A DNA stretch of 64,000 nt from positions 881,501 through 945,500 of the forward strand of contig CANKZQ010000001.1 of assembly GCA_947488345.1 (NCBI GenBank), written 5' to 3'. Shown piece after piece: positions 36,367 to 44,990 of this stretch (positions are counted from its first letter, which is position 1; each line of letters opens with the position of its first letter). Under the pieces are notes generated by a model. That model ran no database searches and was not told the DNA's origin. It saw nothing but the letters and a program-made list of their open reading frames with translations. A program made the translations under genes and the position numbers. The stretch comes from an uncultured Flavobacteriaceae bacterium. GTDB lineage: Bacteria; Bacteroidota; Bacteroidia; Flavobacteriales; Flavobacteriaceae.

Positions 36367-36873
36367 ATGGATATATTATTAGTGATACTGGGCTTTTGTT
36401 TTATGGGCTTAGGTCTTATTGGCTCTTTTTTACCTGTACTACCAGGACCCTTAACGGGATGGTTAGGTTTATTGGTATTACATTTAACGAAAGCCGTAGA
36501 GCTCACATGGACTTTTCTCGGCATTACCCTTGGCGTGGCAATATTAGTTTGGATCTTGGATTATTTTATCCCTGCCATGGGCACGAAAAAATTTGGAGGT
36601 AGCAAGTTTGGCGTCATCGGTACCACCTTAGGGTTATTAATAGGTTTAATCTTCGTTCCTGTACCAGGTGGCTTCATTATCGGTGCTTTTGTTGGAGCCT
36701 TAATTGGAGAATTAATGCATGATAGTAATGACAAATCTCGGGCCGTAAAAGCCGCTTTTGGTTCTTTTATTGGATTTCTGTTATCGGCCACTTTAAAATT
36801 TATGGTCAGCTTGGTATTTCTTGTCTTATTTTGTCAAGAAGTCTATGAACATTGGTCTGGTCTAATTGGCTAA
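36367..36873 (+). CDS. DUF456 domain-containing membrane protein
   Basis: A 168-residue hydrophobic, Gly/Pro-rich protein matching DUF456. The N-terminal helix carries MGLGLIGSFLPVLPGPLTGW, then Gly-zipper-like helices (GVIGTTLGLLIGLIF and GAFVGALIGELMHD) and a terminal helix. Function is unknown. It is divergent from the second BlaI operon and shares its operator region, so co-regulation by that BlaI is possible. Confidence 0.88.
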   Translation: MDILLVILGFCFMGLGLIGSFLPVLPGPLTGWLGLLVLHLTKAVELTWTFLGITLGVAILVWILDYFIPAMGTKKFGGSKFGVIGTTLGLLIGLIFVPVPGGFIIGAFVGALIGELMHDSNDKSRAVKAAFGSFIGFLLSATLKFMVSLVFLVLFCQEVYEHWSGLIG

Positions 36874-36965
36874 GGAGTTGGATAGACCCAAAGTGTTAAA
36901 TATAAGCACTGTTCTGTGTATTTTTCATATATTTAATCTTCTCAACATTATGCAGACGATAAAAA

Positions 36966-37712
36966 ATGCCAAAATATTTACCTAAAAGCTTCCTCAGTCA
37001 TTTGCTGATATGCTATTCAATAAGCATCTTCTATACCCCTGTTGTCAATGGTCAAAATGACCAGGACGCGCCTTATAGACTGTTTGATGAAATTGTTGGA
37101 AAAACCAATGCTGGAATTTTTAATGGGGTGCAACATTATGAGAAGTACAAGGTAAAAAGTGACAAGCATCAATATTTCGAACATAAATTTTTTATTTATG
37201 GTTCTTTGATTTATAACGGACAACCTTATTTTGATATGGCCTTAAAATATGATGTTCAAGCTGACGAATTACTCATAAAAAATGAGGAGGTGATTGATGC
37301 TCCTGTCACGTTGTTGAACAAACAATATGTGAGTCAGTTTACCTTAAATGATCATGTATTTAAGAATATTTCATTCAATGTAAAACAGGATAAGGTAATT
37401 ACTGGTTTCTTCGAAGTTCTTTATGAGAATGAACTCATTACTATTTTAAAAAAGTATCAAAAAAAAACATCAAGGGTTGTAGAAGATGAGGTTTCCTTCG
37501 AATTCAAAGATCAGTTCCTATATTATATACGTTATAAAAACACCTACCACTTATTGAAAAAAACAGCTTCTTTGGTTTCAATTTTTCCGGCATATAAACC
37601 GCAACTAAAAGATAGCTTTAAACGTTATTCACAATTAAAAAAAACCAATCCAGACAGCTACCTCATATCGGTTATAACAGCGTTGAATAAAGAACTCACT
37701 CATACCAATTAA
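36966..37712 (+). CDS. Exported protein of unknown function, TonB-receptor operon
   Basis: A 248-residue protein with a signal peptide (about residues 1-29, ending VVNGQ). The body is beta-rich with many Tyr/Phe residues and no domain I recognise. It ends 1 nt before the TonB receptor gene, so it belongs to the same operon and is probably periplasmic or outer-membrane associated. Similar small exported proteins are often found just before STN-containing TonB receptors in flavobacteria; the role is unassigned. Confidence 0.7.
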   Translation: MPKYLPKSFLSHLLICYSISIFYTPVVNGQNDQDAPYRLFDEIVGKTNAGIFNGVQHYEKYKVKSDKHQYFEHKFFIYGSLIYNGQPYFDMALKYDVQADELLIKNEEVIDAPVTLLNKQYVSQFTLNDHVFKNISFNVKQDKVITGFFEVLYENELITILKKYQKKTSRVVEDEVSFEFKDQFLYYIRYKNTYHLLKKTASLVSIFPAYKPQLKDSFKRYSQLKKTNPDSYLISVITALNKELTHTN

Positions 37713-37713
37713 T

Positions 37714-40473
37714 ATGAGTTGTAGAATTATTTTAATCTTACTTTTTACACTATCTACACATTTGATAGTCGCTCAGAAAAATCCATCTGTTCTATCGATA
37801 GATGCACAGGGTAAATCGATAAAGGAGGTTCTTTTTGACATCGAAGAACGAACAAGGTATCGCTTTTATTTTGCAGAAGAGTGGATTGTCGATAAAACAA
37901 TGAATACATCCTTTAGTGATGCATCGATCGAGCAAATTCTTAAAGTAATTTTTGATGGCACCTCTATCAATTACTATATAGATTCTAGCGATCGCATTAT
38001 ATTAACCCAAAACAGCACTATATATACAAATTTACCGCAAGGTTTCTTTCGCGACACCATTACTAAAACACCCCAAGAAACTATTTCAACACCCATTTTT
38101 ATTAAAAAGGCAAATAACGAGACTAATGAACGCATTGAAACCATAAGAATTGGAAGAGAAAACTTAAAAATTCGAAAACAACAATTCACACTTTCGGGAT
38201 TTGTAAAAAATAGTAAAACGGGCGCGCCCATTCCCAATTTGACAATTATTGTACAAAAATTAAGCAGAGGAACTGTTACAGATAGTAAGGGTTATTACGA
38301 GTTAACTTTACCTGTGGGTATCAATTTGGTAGAGGCCAGTCTACTAGGTTTTCAAAATTTGAAAAAAAATGTGATCTTATACAATAATGGAACCTTGAAT
38401 TTAAGTCTTGATGAAACTTTCGAAGAATTAGACGAAGTCGTTTTAGAGGTTGATAGTTTTCAAAATATCGAAGATACCAGCACCGGAAGTTCAACCATTA
38501 ATTCTGAAGAATCGAAAAACATTCCATTGGTTCTTGGAGAGCGCGATGTGTTAAAAATTGCAACAACTTTACCCGGTGTTACAACTGCAGGCGAAGGCGC
38601 TTCTGGGTTCAATGTTAGAGGAGGTAAAACAGATCAAAACTTGATACTTTTAAATGATGCGGTTGTGTATAATCCATCGCACTTTTTTGGTATTTTTCAA
38701 GCGCTCAATCCTTTTGCGATAAAAGAGGTGAATATTTACAAAGGAAGTATCCCGGTTGAATTTGGAGGTCGTTTATCCTCTGTTTTTGACATTCGCACCA
38801 AAGAACCATCAAATGAAAAGTTGAAGGCTGAATTAGCTATTGGTCCAGTTACTTCGAATGTTGTTGTTGAAATTCCGATAGTCAAAAATAAAGCTGGATT
38901 GCTTATCGGCGGTCGAGGTGCCTATTCGAATTGGATCTTACGGTCTTTAGATGAAGACAACTTAAAGAACAGTCAAGCTTCATTTTACGATTTTATTGCA
39001 AACTACAGCCATAAATTAGACGAGAAAAACGATCTTGAAGCGACTGGTTATTACAGCAAAGATGTCTTTAGTATCACTTCAGATTCTTTATATAGCTATA
39101 GCAATAGGCTTGTTTCGCTCAAATGGGATCGTAAATTCAATGAGCGACATAACGGGAGCCTTTCTCTACATAATAGTCAGTACAAATTCAACATTGATTT
39201 TGACGGAAGTGTGAACTCCAATTTTTCACAAAACTATCAAATAGATGAAACCGAATTGAAACTTCGCATGAACTATATATGGAATGAGAAACATAAAATA
39301 ACCTATGGAGTCTCCAGTAAATTATACTCGGTATTACCAGGTGAAATTGCACCGAGAAGTGCAAGTGATTTAATTTCGGCTACCAAGGTGCCTAAAGAGA
39401 AAGGCTTGGAAGCCGCTATTTTTCTTTCAGACGATATCAAGATAAATGAAAAATTACAACTCGATGTAGGCGTTCGATATGCATTCTTTGCCGGTTTAGG
39501 ACCGTCAGCACAACGGGTCTATCAGGATGGTGTACCAAGATCGGATAATACCGTGCTACGAACAGAAACTTATTCTAACAATGAAGTTTTTGAAACTTAT
39601 GGAGGCCCTGAAGCTCGTATTTCGGCGCGCTATTTAATTCGTGATGATCTTTCTATAAAAGCAAGTTTTAATAATACCTATCAATTCATTCATACGCTAT
39701 CGAATAACACCACCGTATCACCTATCGATACTTGGAAACTTTCTGACAGCAATATAGAACCTCAGCAGGCCAGTCAACTATCCTTGGGAATTTATAAAAA
39801 CATAAATATCAATGCTTACGAATTTAGTTTAGAAGGGTTTTATAAAAAACAGCAAAACATTTTAGATTTTAAAACAGGGGCTCAACTCTTATTAAATGAA
39901 AATGTTGAAACAGAAGTCCTGCAAGGAGAAGGAAAATCATATGGTGTAGAATTCTTAGTTCGAAAAAACAAGGGTAAATTAAATGGGTGGTTAGGGTATA
40001 CTTATTCTCGATCTTTGTTCAAACTAGATAGTGAGTTTAACGAAGAGCGGGTAAATGACGGCGCTTTTTTCCCATCGAATTTTGACAAACCACATGACGT
40101 TAGTCTTGTGATGAACTATAAGTTATCACAGCGTATCAGTCTTTCTAGTAATTTTATTTATCAAACAGGGCGACCTGTTACATTTCCGGTGGGAAATTTC
40201 ACTATTAATCAAGGTGATTTTGTGTTGTACAGCGATCGAAATAAATTCAGAGTTCCTGATTATTACCGTCTAGATTTAGGTATTAATTTTGAAGGAAATC
40301 ACAAAAAGAAAAAGCTCTTTCACAGTTTTTGGAGTTTATCAGTTTATAATGTATTAGGTAGAAACAATCCGTATTCTGTGTTTTTCGTTACGGATAATGG
40401 AGAGGTTAAGGCGTTGCAAAGTTCCATTTTTGCAGTTCCGGTACCCTCTATTACATACAATATTAAATTTTAA
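37714..40473 (+). CDS. TonB-dependent receptor with STN and carboxypeptidase-regulatory domains
   Basis: A 919-residue outer-membrane receptor. Signal peptide about 1-21; STN domain about 25-105 (GKSIKEVLFDIEERTRYRFY), which in FecA-type receptors signals to an anti-sigma factor; carboxypeptidase-regulatory-like beta sandwich about 163-240; plug about 265-370 with GFNVRGGKTDQNLILLND; then a beta-barrel to the C-terminus. No SusD homologue follows; a DUF4249 lipoprotein does, which is a frequent flavobacterial pairing. No sigma/anti-sigma pair is adjacent. The substrate is unknown. Confidence 0.93.
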   Translation: MSCRIILILLFTLSTHLIVAQKNPSVLSIDAQGKSIKEVLFDIEERTRYRFYFAEEWIVDKTMNTSFSDASIEQILKVIFDGTSINYYIDSSDRIILTQNSTIYTNLPQGFFRDTITKTPQETISTPIFIKKANNETNERIETIRIGRENLKIRKQQFTLSGFVKNSKTGAPIPNLTIIVQKLSRGTVTDSKGYYELTLPVGINLVEASLLGFQNLKKNVILYNNGTLNLSLDETFEELDEVVLEVDSFQNIEDTSTGSSTINSEESKNIPLVLGERDVLKIATTLPGVTTAGEGASGFNVRGGKTDQNLILLNDAVVYNPSHFFGIFQALNPFAIKEVNIYKGSIPVEFGGRLSSVFDIRTKEPSNEKLKAELAIGPVTSNVVVEIPIVKNKAGLLIGGRGAYSNWILRSLDEDNLKNSQASFYDFIANYSHKLDEKNDLEATGYYSKDVFSITSDSLYSYSNRLVSLKWDRKFNERHNGSLSLHNSQYKFNIDFDGSVNSNFSQNYQIDETELKLRMNYIWNEKHKITYGVSSKLYSVLPGEIAPRSASDLISATKVPKEKGLEAAIFLSDDIKINEKLQLDVGVRYAFFAGLGPSAQRVYQDGVPRSDNTVLRTETYSNNEVFETYGGPEARISARYLIRDDLSIKASFNNTYQFIHTLSNNTTVSPIDTWKLSDSNIEPQQASQLSLGIYKNININAYEFSLEGFYKKQQNILDFKTGAQLLLNENVETEVLQGEGKSYGVEFLVRKNKGKLNGWLGYTYSRSLFKLDSEFNEERVNDGAFFPSNFDKPHDVSLVMNYKLSQRISLSSNFIYQTGRPVTFPVGNFTINQGDFVLYSDRNKFRVPDYYRLDLGINFEGNHKKKKLFHSFWSLSVYNVLGRNNPYSVFFVTDNGEVKALQSSIFAVPVPSITYNIKF

Positions 40474-40490
40474 TAAAATGGTTAACATCA

Positions 40491-40497
40491 AAAGGAG
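40491..40497 (+). promoter_or_regulatory. Shine-Dalgarno-like AAAGGAG upstream of the DUF4249 gene
   Basis: An AAAGGAG stretch, uncommon before genes in this window, lies 11 nt before the ATG at 40509. It supports that start over the internal ATG at 40551. Confidence 0.4.
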
Positions 40498-40508
40498 TAA
40501 TAAATAAC

Positions 40509-41720
40509 ATGTATTTCAAAAACTATATACGCTATTTTTTTGGTGCCAAGATGCTGCGCTATCTGTGTCAATTGGTCATCTTGTTTACATTAGTGTCAAG
40601 TTGTATTGAACCTTTTGAAGGAGCAGTAAATAGTTTTGAAGACGTGTTGGTGGTGAATGCAACACTTACCAACGAAAACAAAAAACAAGAAGTCTTACTC
40701 ACCCGTTCTTTCCGGTTTGAAGAAGAGGTGGCGCCGGCTGAAGAAAATGCCGAAGTTATAGTTCGAACAGATAATGGAGATCAATATATGTTTGAAGAAG
40801 TCGCTCCAGGAAAATATCTGTCGAACGTTGCTTTCGCTGCAGAAATGAACAAAGAGTATACCTTAAGCATTTTAACCGAAAATGGGCAATCATATACCTC
40901 CAGTAGTATGGAACTCCCTGTGGAAAACACTAGTATTGATAATGTGTACGCCGAACGCACTATAAATAACGATGGTATTGAAGGTATGGGAATTTTTGTC
41001 GACAGTTTTGACCCTTCGGGTAACTCCAACTATTATCGTCATGAATATATTGAAACCTTTAAAATTATTGCTCCAGCATGGACTCCATTTGATATTGTTG
41101 TGTTGAATGAAGGTGTGAGTACTTTTAATACTGCTATCATTCTACGAGAGCGTGAAGAACGGACCTGCTACGGAACAAACCCGTCAAGATCCATTCTAGT
41201 TGCCAGTACGTTAGCACTTAGCGAAGATCGGTTAACTAAATACAATGTGCGCTTTATTGAACGTGACAATTATATTTTAACACATCGATATAGTGTGCTG
41301 GTACGTCAATATGTACAAAGTCCTGAAGCCTTTTCGTATTATGAAACGCTGAGAGGTTTATCACAAACCTCGGGTAATGTATTTTCTGAAGACCAACCTG
41401 GTTTTTTAGCAGGAAATATTTTTTCATCAGAGAACCCAACAGAGAATGTGGCAGGGTTTTTTGAGGTGGCTGCAGTTGCACAACAGCGTATCTTTTTCGA
41501 TTATGAAGATTTTTTTCCTAATGAAGAAGCGCCACCATATATTTCAGATTGCACACCCTTTTCACCCTCAGCCGAAGGATCTTTAGGTGAGCGTGATTTA
41601 GCAAATCTTATCTATGCTGACGCCATCAGATATTTTGCCCCAGGCCAAGTTGTGACTGATAGATGTGGAGACTGCACAGTCTTAGGAAGTAATGTTGTCC
41701 CAGATTTCTGGATTGAATAA
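40509..41720 (+). CDS. DUF4249 domain-containing lipoprotein
   Basis: A 403-residue (or 389 from the ATG at 40551) surface or periplasmic lipoprotein. The hydrophobic segment ends in a lipobox with Cys (LFTLVSSC). The DUF4249 body starts with EDVLVVNATLTNENKKQEVLLTR-type strands, a carboxypeptidase-like beta sandwich, and ends with RCGDCTVLG, the Cys pair common in this family. DUF4249 genes typically follow TonB receptors with STN domains, acting as their SusD-like or ligand-presenting partner (inferred). The upstream ATG has a ribosome-binding site, the internal one gives a more normal signal length. Confidence 0.88.
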   Translation: MYFKNYIRYFFGAKMLRYLCQLVILFTLVSSCIEPFEGAVNSFEDVLVVNATLTNENKKQEVLLTRSFRFEEEVAPAEENAEVIVRTDNGDQYMFEEVAPGKYLSNVAFAAEMNKEYTLSILTENGQSYTSSSMELPVENTSIDNVYAERTINNDGIEGMGIFVDSFDPSGNSNYYRHEYIETFKIIAPAWTPFDIVVLNEGVSTFNTAIILREREERTCYGTNPSRSILVASTLALSEDRLTKYNVRFIERDNYILTHRYSVLVRQYVQSPEAFSYYETLRGLSQTSGNVFSEDQPGFLAGNIFSSENPTENVAGFFEVAAVAQQRIFFDYEDFFPNEEAPPYISDCTPFSPSAEGSLGERDLANLIYADAIRYFAPGQVVTDRCGDCTVLGSNVVPDFWIE

Positions 41721-41732
41721 ATTAAAGCATAT

Positions 41733-43484
41733 ATGAATCGTATCCTTATCATATCGTTACTCTTTTCTTTAACCTTTCATTGGTCATATGCGCAGGTTAC
41801 CATACAAAATGAGGAGCAACTATATCGCTATAATGCAATTCCGCAAGAGCGTATTTTTACACATGTGAATACCTCCATGTTTTTAACTGGTGAGTATCTA
41901 TATTATAAAATATACTGTTTAAACAGCAGCAGTTCATATCTCAGTAATTTGAGCAAAATTGCTTATGTAACGCTTATTAGCGACAAAGGTGAACAGCTTT
42001 TTAAACAAAAGATAAAACTCAAAAATGGATTGGGCAATGGAGATTTCTTTATTCCGGTAAGCGCACAAACAGGTAGTTATAAATTACTAGTTTATACGAA
42101 TTGGATGATGAATAAAGGCATTGATCATTTCTTTCAAGAAGACATACATATTATTAATCCGTACCAAACCACAAAAACGCAGGATCAATTTTCGGTAAAA
42201 GATGCTACAACTATACCATCGTCACAAATAAAAAACACATCTAACAATTTAAATGCGCATGGTCCGCTAACGTTGGTTTTAAATGATCAAACTTTTAAAA
42301 CCCGATCAAAAGTAACTATTGCGTTCAAGAGTACTGATAAACTTAGTTTAGCTAATGGAGACTATTCTATCTCAGTGCGCAAAAGAGATCAGTTACCTGA
42401 ACCATCTAAACAATCTATTGCCAGCCATTTTCAAAAATCTGGGAAAGTTAAAAAAGAAGATATTCCAACTAAAAATACGTCTATTTATATCCCTGAATTA
42501 AGAGGAGAATTAATAACTGGCAACGTAAGCACTACAACAAATAACAACATCAAAGATTTAAAAATTGCGGCATCGATTCCTGGTGAAAATTATTATATTA
42601 CAATTGCAAAGACGGATGCTCAAGGAAATTTCTTTCTCAATATTGAAAATGACTATGAAGGCGATCGTATATTTTTAGAAATCTTAGATAAACCCTATAA
42701 AGACTACAACATAACCTTGAAGGAACTACCTTCATTGAATTATTCAAAGCTCAAATTTAAGAGGCTAGAATTAGACGCGACGTTGACAAACGAAATCGTA
42801 CAAAGAAGTATTCACAATCAAATTGAAAATGCTTATTTCAAATATAAACCTGATTCAACTATTTCAATAGTGTCAAAGCAACTCTTTGATACTAAAAAAG
42901 TACAATCGTACAAACTCGATGATTTTACACGATTTAAGACAGTTCGAGAAACTATTTTCGAAATCGTAAAAGATGTGTCAATATCGAGGGATGGTGTACG
43001 GGTTCAAGGATATAATTTCGGGACAAATTCAGGGATCTTACCCTTAGTCATTATCGATGGTTTACAAATCACAGATCACGCATCTATTTTAGATTATAAT
43101 GCTTCCAATATTTTGGCAATCAACGTATACCGCGATCGCTTCATTTTAGGAACAAAACTATACCAAGGAGCACTCCTATTACACACAAAGAATAACACGA
43201 TTGAAACCTTTCAAAATAATACTTCCTTATTCTCTTTTAATCTATTAAGACCGCAATTGAGCAAGAATTATTTTACACAACGATATGATACAATAACGAC
43301 TTCACGTATCCCTGATGATCGTATGCAATTAGTATGGATACCTAATTTGAAAGTCACGGAAAAGAAAACAACTATTGATTTTTTCACCTCTGATATTACT
43401 GGGGACTTTGAAATATGTATTGAAGGATTTACTTCCGAACAAAAACCCGTTTCTATTCGAAGTTATTTTTCGGTTAAAAATTAA
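41733..43484 (+). CDS. Exported MG2-like and plug-like domain protein
   Basis: A 583-residue exported protein (signal peptide about 1-20, SYAQ). The N-terminal part (about 30-135) looks like the macroglobulin MG2 domain of Bacteroidota proteins (ERIFTHVNTSMFLTGEYLYY and GSYKLLVYTNWMMNKG). Near residue 430 is a plug-like segment (GILPLVIIDGLQI). No barrel follows. It is the fourth gene of the TonB-receptor operon (12 nt after DUF4249) and overlaps the convergent lipoprotein gene by 4 bases. It may handle or stabilise the receptor's protein ligand; this is inference. Confidence 0.72.
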   Translation: MNRILIISLLFSLTFHWSYAQVTIQNEEQLYRYNAIPQERIFTHVNTSMFLTGEYLYYKIYCLNSSSSYLSNLSKIAYVTLISDKGEQLFKQKIKLKNGLGNGDFFIPVSAQTGSYKLLVYTNWMMNKGIDHFFQEDIHIINPYQTTKTQDQFSVKDATTIPSSQIKNTSNNLNAHGPLTLVLNDQTFKTRSKVTIAFKSTDKLSLANGDYSISVRKRDQLPEPSKQSIASHFQKSGKVKKEDIPTKNTSIYIPELRGELITGNVSTTTNNNIKDLKIAASIPGENYYITIAKTDAQGNFFLNIENDYEGDRIFLEILDKPYKDYNITLKELPSLNYSKLKFKRLELDATLTNEIVQRSIHNQIENAYFKYKPDSTISIVSKQLFDTKKVQSYKLDDFTRFKTVRETIFEIVKDVSISRDGVRVQGYNFGTNSGILPLVIIDGLQITDHASILDYNASNILAINVYRDRFILGTKLYQGALLLHTKNNTIETFQNNTSLFSFNLLRPQLSKNYFTQRYDTITTSRIPDDRMQLVWIPNLKVTEKKTTIDFFTSDITGDFEICIEGFTSEQKPVSIRSYFSVKN

Positions 43485-44674
43485 TTGAACCCCGTGGTCC
43501 ATCCTATTGCCCAAGTTGGAAGTCCGGCTCCATTTCCGGCTCCTACCGTAGTACTTTCAGTATAAAACGTGGTGTTTGCACCTGAATGATTCGTCGCATT
43601 AAAACCAGGACTAGGATTTGCAAATTGAATGGCATTAATAATCAAATTATTCATTTCAATTTGTGATGTCGCAGTAACACCGCCAACATTAATTCCTAAG
43701 TCGATCCCAGAAGTATACACATTATCAAAATTAGTTATTGCGCCGCCATCTGTGTAATGAATGGCTCCTTCTGAGAGGGAACCAACAATCGATATATTTT
43801 GAAAATTTCCGGTTGTTATTGGGCTTAAATCTTTATTGATTGGATTATTACCGATTCTAATCCCCGCTTTATTGACTTCTGTAACATACCAAGAATCACC
43901 TTGGCCATTCCACCCATCGGTGATATGCATTCCGTTTCCATTGATTGCCGTTGATACCATCCATTTTGGATTGATGGTACCACCAATAAATTTAAGACCA
44001 TCACCTAAAGAATGTACGGCCTGTACATACGTAAGCGTCGTAAAAGCACCTACTCCATAAAAGGAAAAGGCATTGAATTGTTTTGTGGCATCGAATTGAG
44101 CTCCTGCGTATTCAACTCTAAGATATTTTAGTATTCCTGAAGTGTCATTTTCAACAGTTCCTCCATAAAAGATGTCTATAATTTCAGTTCTATCAACGTC
44201 CATTGTATTAATCGGAGCCTTACCAGCAATAATAATTCCACCCCAATCTCCCGGAGCAGGATTGTCGGCATTCGAAGTGATGACAATAGGATTATCGGGC
44301 TGCCCATTCGCAAAAATTTGACCTCCTTGTGCTACTGCGATGTACGCATTCACACCGGGTTGCACTTTAATCACAGTACCAGCAGGAATTAACAATTTAG
44401 CTCCATCTCGTATTAAGAGCGGGCCAGTAACTAGATATTCTATCGAAGCATTAAGCTCCAAGGGAACAAAAATCTCTCCTTCTAATCTATCAATCGGCGG
44501 ACACACAATCACACAAGTACCTCCGCAATCAACATCTTGCTCGTTGCCATTCATAATACCATCAAAACAAGAAGCAATGGGTCCTTCATCCACCATATTT
44601 TCATCTCCTGTACAGGTGAGGACTAAACTAGAGATCATCAAAAAACTAAATATTTTGAGAAAAGTGTTTTTCAT
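43481..44674 (-). CDS. Lipoprotein with parallel-beta / pentapeptide-like repeat body
   Basis: A 397-residue lipoprotein (lipobox ending in Cys near residue 21, LVLTC). It has the Bacteroidota surface motif CFDGIMNGNEQDVDCGGTC (about 34-52), then Gly/Asn-rich short strands (LLIPAGTVIKVQPG, GGQIFANGQPDNPIVIT, GDWGGIIIAGKAP) that look like right-handed beta-helix turns. Such proteins are often surface exposed and may bind glycans or ice/minerals; function here is unknown. ATG 44674 is chosen over 44686 to begin the signal. Monocistronic. Confidence 0.8.
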   Translation of the reverse strand: MKNTFLKIFSFLMISSLVLTCTGDENMVDEGPIASCFDGIMNGNEQDVDCGGTCVIVCPPIDRLEGEIFVPLELNASIEYLVTGPLLIRDGAKLLIPAGTVIKVQPGVNAYIAVAQGGQIFANGQPDNPIVITSNADNPAPGDWGGIIIAGKAPINTMDVDRTEIIDIFYGGTVENDTSGILKYLRVEYAGAQFDATKQFNAFSFYGVGAFTTLTYVQAVHSLGDGLKFIGGTINPKWMVSTAINGNGMHITDGWNGQGDSWYVTEVNKAGIRIGNNPINKDLSPITTGNFQNISIVGSLSEGAIHYTDGGAITNFDNVYTSGIDLGINVGGVTATSQIEMNNLIINAIQFANPSPGFNATNHSGANTTFYTESTTVGAGNGAGLPTWAIGWTTGFN

Positions 44675-44686
44675 ATTACCAAGCAC

Positions 44687-44990
44687 CTAATTTACCTTAA
44701 AAATATGAAAACTATGGTGGAAGCAATTGCAGAAACGTATAAAATATTGGGAGTTAACATTGAAGACAACAAAAAAGGCTTTGGTAACCACTCCAAAGCC
44801 TTTGTATTTATCATGAAAATCTTAGTATGTTTTCTTAGCAATTTTCCCATTTCTGCGAAAATTTATGTGAGTGTTTCTTTTTAGAGGCTTAACGCTTATT
44901 GTATGTTTCACTTACACTAATAAAACAACCTTCTACATAAAATTCCTACCCTTCACTCTAAAAAAAATAATTTTCATCAGGAAATAAGCA
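44687..44990. other. 304-bp intergenic region
   Basis: Between the start of the beta-helix lipoprotein gene and the end of the M14 gene. It holds a terminator hairpin (listed separately) and an AT-rich stretch. A 59-codon plus-strand frame runs through the hairpin and is not accepted as a gene. Confidence 0.5.
44771..44803 (-). terminator. Terminator downstream of the M14 peptidase gene
   Basis: Perfect 11-bp stem (AAAGGCTTTGG / CCAAAGCCTTT) with an 8-base loop and six T on the minus strand. It is about 190 bases after the M14 stop. Confidence 0.75.

Noticed and set aside
44705-44884. 59-codon plus-strand frame
   Set aside because: It contains the minus-strand terminator hairpin and shows no family pattern; its start lies in the divergent promoter region.
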